64,000 bases of DNA, taken from the NCBI GenBank assembly GCA_000827205.1, contig KN832561.1, forward strand, positions 1,213,962 through 1,277,961. Reading direction: 5' to 3'. A model generated the notes under the pieces. The model worked only from the letters and a program-made list of their open reading frames with translations. It was not told the DNA's origin and did no database searches. Origin of the DNA: Plicaturopsis crispa FD-325 SS-3 (taxonomy: Eukaryota > Basidiomycota > Agaricomycetes > Amylocorticiales > Amylocorticiaceae). Of this stretch, positions 21,985 to 32,611 are shown one piece after another. A program made the translations under genes and the position numbers. How positions within the stretch are numbered: the first letter of the stretch is position 1; each line of letters opens with the position of its first letter.

Positions 21985-22135
21985 AAGAGATCGTGCCTCA
22001 TAACCTGCTGAGACCATCAGGTTATGAGCCCCGACCGTCTTGCTTGTGGCCTCACTGGAAGGGCGTCGAACATACGGCGGCGCCGCTAATTGCACTCCGG
22101 CCTTCTTTACCACTCGGCCATGAGTCCATAAAGTT
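21985..22135 (-). pseudogene. tRNA-Leu-like relic with adjacent 10-bp hairpin
   Basis: Minus strand reads GGACTCATGGCCGAGTGGTA, which contains a good pol III A box (TGGCCGAGTGG), and about 45 bases later TGTTCGACGCCC, close to the B box. The spacing suits a tRNA. A loop TGCAATT with CAA in the anticodon position would be Leu, but the anticodon and T stems are badly mispaired. GGACTCA and TGAGGCC could form a 6/7 acceptor stem. Just downstream, CTCATAACCT and AGGTTATGAG form a perfect 10-bp hairpin. It is best read as a decayed tRNA or tRNA-derived element. Confidence 0.4.
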
Positions 22136-22288
22136 GTCATAACGCCGCGGACATCAAGTACCCCCAGATTTTTTGGCTACATTTACTGAAACTCACCTGT
22201 AAAGCGCCTCTGCTATTGCTCTGGTATATATTTTCTGCAAAAATGCAGCCTCAGAGAATCCAAGGACCGTACTAATGGCCGGGGCACA

Positions 22289-23234
22289 ATGAAAGTGGGA
22301 AGTACGCGCCACAACGCGTCCGACGCGACTTGGACGCGACCGCCACCATAGCACCTCCCGCACTGACCCTCCTGCGCAAATACGCACAGCTCCCCAATCC
22401 TACAACTCTCCCGCCAGATCTATACTTCAGCCACACCCAAACATCCCTCACCATCTTCGACTGCTACCCCAAATCCATCTTCCACTTCCTCATCCTCCCT
22501 CGCGTGCAGCCAGACCTCCCCGCGAAGACACTCTCCACCCTGAAGTCGCTGCTCAAGGGGGACCGTGCGCGTGCGAAGAGCGTGCTGGAGGATTTGCGCA
22601 ATGAGGCGGAGGCTCTGAAGGTGACGATCGAGGAGGAGATGGTGAGCAAGTACGGATTCAAATGGGGTATCTGGACGGGCTTTCATGCGGTCCAGTCGAT
22701 GGAGTGAGGCTTTCTGATGTTCCGCCCGATCTGAGTATCTTGGCTAACATAAGATCATGCGTATAGACATATGCATCTCCATGTTATATCTGATGACTTG
22801 GTCTCTGAGAGGCTGAAGAACAAGAAACATTATAATTCATTCCATCCGAAACTAGGTTTCTTCCTACACCTCGAGGACGTCCTCTCTTGGTTCGACGCGG
22901 AACCCTCATACTATGACACGGTTCGTTCTCATACTGTTTTTATCCTATCAATGTATCACTCATCTGACGCGTTCCGGAATTCTGGTAGATGTCCGAGCTC
23001 AAAGAGAGCCAGTACGAGCCACTTCTCAAAGATGATATGGAATGCTGGAGATGCGGGTTCACTTCTAAGAAGCTGAATCTGCCGACCCTTAAAAAGCACC
23101 TCCAGGAAGAGCATGACAAAGTGAGGGAGGCCGCAGAGAAACAGCGGAAGCGTGCAGCACAGGGCGAAGAGCAAGACGAGGAGCCCAGGAAGAGAAGACG
23201 CGAGGCAGCAGACGAGGGCGAATCCTCGAAATGA
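22289..23234 (+). CDS. Aprataxin-like DNA 5'-adenylate hydrolase (HIT + zinc finger)
   Basis: Reverses abortive ligation by removing AMP from 5' DNA ends (aprataxin/Hnt3 family). The HIT domain includes YFSHTQTSLTIFDCYPKSIF, HFLILPRVQ and the catalytic histidine triad HMHLHVISDD. The C-terminal DMECWRCGFTSKKLNLPTLK followed by HLQEEH is the family's C2HH-type zinc finger, then a basic and acidic tail with RKRRRE. The start is inferred: ATG AAA GTG GGA A joins through a 50-nt intron to CA CCT CCC GCA, giving MKVGTPPALTLLRKYAQLP. Later introns restore SMEHMHLHV and YYDTMSEL. Length is about 230-235 residues, like Hnt3. Confidence 0.9.
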
Positions 23235-23487
23235 TGTCGCTGTGATATTGTAGGACGCCACGATCCTCAAGGCCTCACAGAGTCCACAAAAGAGCCCCCG
23301 GAGCCACGGAACTTCATTGCATTGTAAAATCACGCATATCTTGGTAATTTTGTACCCTACGTTCGTACATCTGTATCATATATCATATTCACTATCCATT
23401 CTATAAGCACCTGGTTCTAACACTGGTACTGAGCCTTAATTTGCTACATTTTTTATCTGTGCCACTGCCCCGCTCCCCACTTTAGAT

Positions 23488-25286
23488 CTAGATGTGGACT
23501 TTCTCCAGCTTCTCTGCGGTGCGCGCCGCGAGCTCCTCGAGCTTCGACTTGCGTGTACGCTCGGTCGCCTCGCGAATCGCCCAGGTGAGCTCGTAGGTTC
23601 TGCAAGCATCTGTGTACGGGATGTTAGCTTATCATCAAGGCCACTTTGAAAGTGAGTCCGGGCGCACCCTCATAAGAACTCAGAATCTGAGCCGCCTCGG
23701 GGTCTTCTTCGATGTCCTCGATAATGTCAATCAAGTTGGAGATCTGGTATACACCCATCAGTTTTCGTAGGCACGCCCAGAATCGTAGTTTCGCACCTCA
23801 GAGAAGAAGGGATCATCGTCGGCGAACCGGATGGTCTGCTCGTGGTCGTCGCCGGGCCTGCGGACATACAGAACCGGCTGCACATACGGGTTCACAAGCC
23901 TGGCGCAAAATACAGTCAGCTTCCCTTCGCCCGCCAAATCCACGCAAGCCGCACGCACTTGAGCTGGTACCCATCGGCATACACCTCGAGCTCGCAGCTG
24001 TAGTTCTGGCCCTGCAGCGCGACGAGGTGCACGAGGCTGCCCACCGCGCCGGAGTCGTACTTCCAGTTCGCGGCGGTCACGCGCGGGATGCGGTTCTCGG
24101 GCGCGATCTTGCTCTCGTCGATGGTCTGCTTCGAGAGCTTGCCCGCGTCCTCGTCCCATTCCAGCGAGTGCGCGGTCACGCTCGAGATATCGACCTCCCC
24201 GCCGAAGTACCGCGAGAGATCGCAGAAGTGCGTGCCCTGTTCGACGATGGGGCCTGCACTGGGAGCATGACACGGGAATCAGATTGTCTGTCTTTTTTTG
24301 GGGGGAGTGCTCATGGAAGAATGATCACCTCTTGGACTTGTCCCACCAGTCGGGCTTCGCGATCGCCTCGTAAGCACAGGCATAACGCGCGATTGTGGCC
24401 ATGACGGTCAGGTGGTTCTCCTCGATGATCTTCTTCATCTCCTGGACGGCCCTAAGGTACCGCAGCATGTACCTAGCATCCAATGATACAGATGAGCACC
24501 TGGTCACAAGGGGTCAAATGCGCACTTACCCCACGGAGCAGATCGTCTTCGACTCGGTGATGGCCTTCGAGACTTGGAACGCGTCGTCCAGCTCGCTGAC
24601 AGGGCCTGTCGCGACAGGCTTCTCGATGAATAGCGCAACACCGGGGAAGTGCTTCATGATCTGCAGCTCGATGTCGCGCCCGGACTTGGTGGAGCCGCGG
24701 AACATGGGCGGGGAGCCGACGATGAATGCGCGGGGGCGGTCGCGCGGCTGCATGGCCTTCACGAAATCGTCGAGTGTCTTGAACACGCGCGTGTCCTTGT
24801 ACGCGGACACGACGAAAGAGTCGCATTTCTTCTGGAGCACGGCGGCCGCGCGTTCGATCGCGGGGTCGATGAGCGCGACGACTTTGAGGCGCGGCCCGAG
24901 TTTGCTGTGGGTGCGCTTCAGTAAAGGCGGTTACGATACCCAGCTAGAGGTGCGACATACTGCTCGAGACGGAAAGAATGGTTCCAGGGTCCCTCGTCCG
25001 ATCCTGCGTGCAATGTGAAATCAGGTGTGTCCACTGTTGATCTTTCAAATCGAGCGTACCGAACATGATGTTTCCAGCGCCGACGAACACGACATTGAAA
25101 TCGTCGCTACCTGCGAGATGGTGGGTCCTGTGATCAGATAATGTCAGAGATGTATTCAATCTGGAGGTGTGGTAGACGCAACTTGTCCATAGGGACGAGA
25201 CGGCCCGGGTCAATGGACGGGCGACGGGATGCGCCAGACTCCCTCCTCTCAGAGGCGCGTCTCTGCGATGCTCTGCGGGAAGCCAT
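23488..25286 (-). CDS. Gfo/Idh/MocA-family oxidoreductase
   Basis: NAD(P)-dependent dehydrogenase or reductase of sugar-type substrates. The N-terminus is Ser/Arg-rich (MASRRASQRRASERRES), then the Rossmann motif FNVVFVGAGNIMFG, LKVVALIDPAIERAAAVLQ, FIVGSPPMFRG and the family signature ALFIEKPVATGP (EKP). A C-terminal alpha/beta domain follows (GPIVEQGTHFCDLSRYFGGE with a conserved H/D; AANWKYDSGAVGSLVHLVAL). The last exon ends with SKLEELAARTAEKLEKVHI. About eight exons; one donor is GTTGCG, weaker than usual. The Ser/Arg-rich head is not part of the fold and may be phosphorylated (inference). Substrate cannot be assigned. Confidence 0.88.
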
Positions 25287-25737
25287 GGCTAAGTCTTTGG
25301 TTATTTTCTGTGTCCATTCAATGTTAGATGAAGCCCGGTACTGATGCAAGTGATAATATAATAGACTCACAGTTTTAAGGTCTTATCGAGTAGTACGATA
25401 TCGATCCTGAGGACTGCCGTAAGAGATATAAGTACTTGCGAAGGAAAAGGAGGTTTGAAAAGCAGCTCAAGAGGAAAATTCTAATGTGGAGACGGGGTCG
25501 GAATGGGGTAGCGGGGATCTAATCTCTTGGAACTTGGAAGTGCCTGGGCTTGGGCTCGATGATCTTACGCGCATCATTCGTGGAGTCGGTTCAGCTCGTT
25601 GCTAGAGTCGGCGACAAAGGAACACAAGCAGAATTGCATAGCGGAATGATAGTGTAGTTCGAGGGAAATCCAGGGAATGAGTGCGATGCGAAATAATAAA
25701 AACACATATGGAACTTGGAAGAAAAACCCCACAACGT
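25287..25737. other. Intergenic region between two minus-strand genes
   Basis: Promoter of the oxidoreductase and 3' flank of the small coiled-coil gene. The word GGAACTTGGAAG occurs twice (about 25529 and 25709). No gene recognised. Confidence 0.4.
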
Positions 25738-26193
25738 TCAAGCCTCTTTCGATTCACCACTGTGCTTCGACGCGAGTTCCTTTCGCCTCCGCTCAGCTGC
25801 CTCAAGACGATCGGTCATCGCCTGCAGCTCCGCCTTTAGCTTCTCGTTCTCCTGTGCAAGCTTAAGCACATTGCTTGCACGCTTCTGTACCTTCTCTGCC
25901 CTGCGAGAACGGACAATGTCTGAGTGATGGGTGACGCGTGACGCGTGCAATGTGGACTTACTCGGGGTTTGGATTTCCTGATGTCGAGTTCAAGATGGAG
26001 TCCAGGGACAGAGAAAGGTCGAGCTCCGGCGCAGGAATCTCTGGCAGGGACGGCGACGCTGTGCCGCTCTGCGATAATGTGCGATATTGCGACGATCTGT
26101 AATAACAGGTCAAAATGGTGTGCCATCTGGAAGCGTACATGGCACCGACTCGGGCTGCGACTCTTCTGGGATGTCTAACTGGGAGGAGCTCAT
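25738..26193 (-). CDS. Small coiled-coil protein, unknown function
   Basis: Model of three exons: MSSSQLDIPEESQPES, then SGTASPSLPEIPAPELDLSL to SGNPNPE, then AEKVQKRASNVLKLAQENEK followed by LKAELQAMTDRLEAAERRRK and a short tail KHSGESKEA. Roughly 105 residues. The last half is a clear amphipathic coiled coil with basic and acidic heptads. The first splice (donor GTGCCA) was chosen because it keeps the SGTASP frame open; it is less secure than the second. I do not recognise a family. Divergent from the transcription-factor-like gene, 233 bases apart. Confidence 0.6.
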
Positions 26194-26426
26194 TGCGCAC
26201 GGCGGTGAAAGGAAGGCTTGGGCGATGGTTTGGGCAACTTGGTATTGGTGGTTGTGTTACAGTCCTTCGTACGCGCTGCTAATGGGCGGCAGACGTGCTA
26301 TGTTACCCCATATGTTACAGTTTCCCACGCTATAGCGCTCACGGGACGCCAAAAGAGAGCAGCGCCACAGCCCGGCTTCACATCCCCCTGTTCGACGTTC
26401 CCCACGACGTCGGAAAAGACTTTCAA

Positions 26427-28341
26427 ATGAGCGCTATATCTTCACTCCATAATCCTAATAATTTCAATATTCACGACCGTCACGACGTATTCTCCTCCAG
26501 CAGCAGAATGCCACAGGTTTTGGCGCAAAACCCTGGTCTCGACATCCACGCCGCTGCCCATTGCGACCCAGAACCCGCGTCTATGTCAAACATGTACTTT
26601 CCCTCCTTTCAAGGAGAGGACATGCCCGGGCCCGTTAACATGAACATGAACATGAACAACAACACGTATTCCTTTGCCTTGCCCCCACCTTTTGATTTCA
26701 ATTTCGATATCAGCTCGAATATGCAGTTGTCCAACAACCTGCTTGTTGACGACTCCGATTCGCAGTCCAGCTGCAGTGCACCTCCTACGATTCAAAACCA
26801 CATTCAAGGTCAATCATATCCGCAGACATGTTCACCGCACAGCTTTACTTCGGAAGCCACATCCGACCCCCATTCACCGACCTTGACGGCTCACACCCAC
26901 TCTCATTCATCTCACTCGCCAGAGATCCACGCTCGCCCCATCGTGTCTGCGAAAGTGGCTGGCCACACGCACACGATGCTGCCCCCCATGATGCGCCCAA
27001 ATCCTTCCAACACGTCCTTCGACGAAACCGACGTAAGTCCAATATATATCCGTTTTTGTGCTCTAAATATCTACATCGCAACGCAGAACCGCTCCTTCAA
27101 CCAGCGCGTGAACGTCCCAAGCCCTTCCCAAGCGGACCCATACGCCGCACCTTTTTTGCAGGAGCAGCTTGGAGACGAAAAGTGGTCCATATTCTCCGCA
27201 CGGCTCTTCGAACGTCGCATGTGCGGTACTAAACCCAGGTCGCGCTCGCGTAAGGCGAAGTCCAATAAACCTGCGGATCTTGAGAAAGGTGCCGGAGCAA
27301 CGGCCATCGACTTTCTCGTTAAAGTTGAAGTTGTTAAAGAGATTTTGAGAACTTATGTTCCGTACGTGCCCCTCTCACAACCCGGGCTCTTTGTCTGCAC
27401 GAAAGTTGTATGTGAATACTTTACTGATACTGATGCCATCCTGCAGCCATCCGTACAATCCTCTGAAGTCGCTCACCCACCCGTTCCCTGCGGCGCCAAG
27501 CGGCACCGTCTGCCTGACGCGTTCTACCATCCTGGCGCTTTCCGGGTGGTCGAATACACAGTTCTCATACTGGGCGCGCCGCGCCGAAGCTGTGTCTGTC
27601 CTTGGGTCTCGTGACGAACGCCTCTCTGCTGTGGCCGTCGCGCTCCAGCATCGCCTCAACGGGTCTCCACCCGCCTCTCCCCGCTCCCCGGATGATGACG
27701 CATACTCCCCATCTACTACCTCGTCCGACCGTGACCACGACTACGACGCCAATGTCACCGGCAAAGGTCTCGATGCAATTATCGACGATGTGAAGAAGCG
27801 TACCGGCGCGAGCCAGTTCCTCCGCGGGAAGCACTGCAGCTTGGATCCTTTCGGGTCTCCGTCGGGTGATGACGCACACCCATTGGACAGCGCTGCACCG
27901 ATCACGCAGACATTCCAAGCCACGGAGTACACCCATTCGCCGCCACCGCCCCATCTGACGCTGTACGATGCGCAGGAATCTCACGAGGAGGGCAAGCAGG
28001 AGTATCGGCTGCCGGAAGACGACGGTGTCTACACCGAGGACAGCTTCACCCATCTGCCCTTCTTGATCGATCCGGAGCTCGACCTTGACCAGAGCAGCCT
28101 GAGCTCGGGTCCTCCGTCCCCCGAAGTGACGCGTCCCATGTCGCGCGCGTCCCGTCAACAGGCCGTCTGGGGAAACTTCCCTCTGTCGGACTCACGTTCG
28201 GATCTGGAAGACACCCTGTTCAAGTGGACCCACAAGCAGAAGCGTTACCAAAACAAAAGAGGATTCAGCGACGACGACGGGGACGTGCTTCCGAAAAAGA
28301 AAACAAAGACGCGGCACATAGGCGACGCCGAGTTCTTGTAA
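26427..28341 (+). CDS. Putative transcription factor with divergent homeodomain-like region
   Basis: About 590 residues in three exons. The N-terminal half is rich in Asn, Ser, His and Pro (NMNMNMNNNTYSFALPPPFD; HTHSHSSHSPEIHARP), typical of disordered activation regions. The central part has a basic run KPRSRSRKAKSNKPADL, then VEVVKEILRTYVPHPYNPL and, after a Pro-rich loop, LTRSTILALSGWSNTQFSYW followed by ARRAEAVSV. The HPYNP...ALSGWSNTQFSYWARR arrangement is reminiscent of a TALE homeodomain (HPYP...TGLT..QV.NWF.N.R) with a changed recognition helix. The tail is acidic with a bipartite-like basic signal PKKKTKTR. Assignment as DNA-binding is inference; start is the first ATG in frame after upstream stops are considered. 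Confidence 0.7.
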
Positions 28342-28805
28342 TGCCGTGTCCAAAAAGGCTCGATAGGTTTTTTTCCTTGCTGGTTATGTAGTAGGGCAAC
28401 TTGGTGTTTCCTTGTAATTGTCTCTTCCTCTCTCTCCTGTGTACTTGTATCCCGGATACTGTGTTTTGTCGCACGTTGTTCTCGTTTCTTGATTCTCCTC
28501 TGCATTCGGACGTTTAGTCTCGCTCCCCGCGTTTACTTGTCATCTGTATCATCACCAGCCTCATCTCATCTTGTCATATCCTCTGTTTGTTACTTGTACC
28601 TACGATCCTGTACCAGTAACTGCGTACGCTCTCCGCGAACATGTAATTGTATATTTTGAATCTTGCCACAGCCGGTTAGCGTCAGCAGCGGAATGCGGCC
28701 GCAGGCGATGAGGAAGAAGACTGCCATTTCCTCATTGGGACGACGACACGATCTCGGGCGTTGAGTCGTTGACGCTTCCTTCACCTGAACCATAATACCC
28801 CACCC
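28342..28805. other. Intergenic region
   Basis: 3' UTR of the transcription-factor-like gene and promoter of the PIG-Y-like gene. Pyrimidine-rich with no open frame of recognised family. Confidence 0.4.
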
Positions 28806-29098
28806 ATGTCCCTCAATGAAGGACACATCATCATCGCGTTCACCGTAGTCTTTTTTATTTTCGCCAGCTACGCCGCGCTCTTCAGCGCCTTCCTACCGCT
28901 CACCGGAAATGCCGTACGTCCCCCTTCATGCACATACACAACAGACAGCATTTTGACACGCGACTCACTCTATACTAGGTCTTGGACGCGGTTGCGACCG
29001 ATAAACACTATAAATATTTTGTGCTGCTCCTCATCCCCGCCGGCGCGGGATTCGTGATCGCGAATTGGGTGGGGTGGCAGTATTATCGGAATTCGTGA
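28806..29098 (+). CDS. PIG-Y/ERI1-like small ER membrane protein
   Basis: Small two-helix membrane protein resembling the PIG-Y subunit of GPI-GlcNAc transferase, which starts GPI anchor synthesis in the ER. Exon 1 gives MSLNEGHIIIAFTVVFFIFA followed by SYAALFSAFLPLTGNA; an intron of about 65 nt joins it to VLDAVATDKHYKYFVLLLIP, then AGAGFVIANWVGWQYYRNS-stop. The second helix and the W-x-G...(Y/F)(Y/F)RN ending compare well with human PIG-Y (LLLPITIPVYVFFHLWTWMG, then IKLFRHN). About 75 residues, the family size. It could also be another short membrane protein; the match is short. Confidence 0.65.
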
Positions 29099-29677
29099 CA
29101 TGGACATAATTGCAGTGCGTCCGGAAGAACGTGTCCCTTGCAGAAACTGATGTCAAGGCAAACAGTATCACAATGTCGAATATCCGGGCATTCGTATGCT
29201 GTTTGGATAGGCTTACCACCTCAAGGGATTGAAGCCCGTCGTCTCCGGCTTTACCAGTTGTTCATACCCGTACGGTCCATCTGTGAGTTCGACCTATAGC
29301 TAGTAAGGCTAGCCCATGTCCGAATATCTTGAACACTGATCACGGGTGAGGTCCCCCTCAGGTCTACTTCTTAGAAGGTACTCATTTCGGCTCCTTGGGA
29401 TAGGTATAACAACGCCCTAGATAAGTACATGCCGCCGGAATGTCACACTTTATACAAATGTATCGGAAACCGCACGATCTCTCGTCTTTGGATATGCAGT
29501 TAATCGTGCTAGGACGCAACACTCTGCGCTCTACACTTTCCTCGCTTCCCAGGTATGGAGCACGGGCAATCGACTTTACACCTCATTGAACATCGACCAG
29601 AGAGCGCGAAACACGCATCGTATACAACTGACTTCTATTACAGAAACACACACCACAATTTCCATTCCGTCCACAAC
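29099..29677. other. Convergent intergenic region
   Basis: Between the stops of the PIG-Y-like gene (plus) and aspartate aminotransferase (minus). I see no gene or clear RNA. Confidence 0.4.
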
Positions 29678-31303
<1,626 letters not shown>

Positions 31304-32313
31304 AGCGTATTAGTTTTATATGCGGTCAAGCGCAAGTAGATATGAATGTGAGATCGGGCGGGTTTGACGCGGCGTCAGTGGTAGAGGCGTTTATGCGGGA
31401 TTAGATACGAAACTGCCAGACGATAGATAGCGCGCCGCTGAACGAAATGAACGAAATAAAGATACGGAGCCCTTCTCAATAACGGAGAGGGTATTGGATC
31501 GCGATGGTGGTGGTAGTTATCAAGAGTCAAGAGCAGGCACTCACATCCGAGTTCAAGTACGCGGCCAAAGTTGTGATATCACAGTACACCGTCCGGGGTG
31601 GTGTCTACACGTGATAACCGTTTGGCTGATCTGACGGGGATATAAACTAGAGTATCAGTACGGATGCGGAGGAGGTTCAGTGTGGGGTAATGGCACCTAC
31701 CGGTTCGCGGTTGTGGTGGTATTGGAATAAGAGTAGGGAGCAGCCGGGCAGGCCATTTTGCTTGGAATCTCTCTGGGGTTGGGCGCCTGCGGGGTAAATC
31801 GTTGGAAATCCGGAAATGTGATTGGCTCACAGTGATCAGCCGAGTCACTGTTATAAAAAGGGGTCGCTCACGGGCCGTTTCGCTCTGGGCAGTGCCATGG
31901 TCAAGACTCAAGAGCACTGCGCAACACAGCTGAAAGGCACTTACACGCGAAACTGAGGACGATGTAGGTTCAAGCAACCGACCAATAATATAACAAAGTT
32001 CATCTATACAGTATCCATCTCCGGGGCGCATGTAAATAGTGGAGGGAGGATAGGTGGGTAGGTAGGTAGATAGTAATGTGGTGTGGTAGAAACGTCCGAC
32101 GTGGTATGTCACAGGAGCCCGTGGTCATAAATGAGGAGCAGGAAGTGGAAAGGGCATTAGGTTAAAGTGTCGTGAGCGGCGTCATACTGTGGTGGTGACA
32201 ATGCCGAGGGAAAACAGCGATCAGGATGTGCGAGTGGTTATAGTGCAGAGCGCGATGGTGGTGGGGGTGGAAGCCGGAGTACGAGTGGTAGAACGCGACT
32301 GAACGATGGCCGC
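31304..32313. other. Intergenic region with a tetranucleotide stretch
   Basis: One kilobase between aspartate aminotransferase and the AN1 gene (both minus). It has a minus-strand open frame of 177 codons (31579-32112) with no family similarity and several splice-like signals inside, so I do not call it. A short (GGTA)n-like run is near 32050-32072. It presumably holds the aminotransferase promoter. Confidence 0.4.
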
Positions 32314-32611
32314 CTATACGGGTGTCATCTTCGACGGTACCGTCTGCTCGCTCGTAAGCCGCGCCTTGTTCTTCTCGAAAGCCTGCTGCCGGCAACTCTC
32401 CAGGTTCTGACAACGATGATGTTCAGGCAGGCGATGCTGATGAATGACCATGAATCATCAGCATGACTGCGATGCGAGGAGGCACGAGACTACTCACCGA
32501 TCCGCAGAATTGTGCCTGGCAGTGTGGGCACTGGCCTACAATGCGAAGTACAGCAGAGCTGCACTGTGCAGAGTCCTCGCTGAGGAACTGGCAACGCTTC
32601 TTGGCGGGCAT
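32314..32611 (-). CDS. Small AN1-type zinc finger protein
   Basis: Two exons encode about 77 residues: MPAKKRCQFLSEDSAQCSSA, VLRIVGQCPHCQAQFCGS, then after a 66-nt intron HRLPEHHRCQNLESCRQQAF and a short basic tail ending VPSKMTPV. The spacing C-x9-C, CxxC, C-x2-H-x5-H-x-C is that of an AN1 zinc finger (CxxC...FC..HR.PE.H.C), split exactly between the FCGS and HRLPE halves. AN1 proteins act in stress responses and with ubiquitin/proteasome or Cdc48 partners; no other domain is present. Start ATG is in CGGGCATG context; an upstream in-frame start exists but is less likely. Confidence 0.85.

Noticed and set aside
31579-32112. Minus-strand frame of 177 codons
   Set aside because: No similarity to a known family, splice-like signals inside, and it sits in the promoter region of aspartate aminotransferase; kept as possible non-coding sequence.
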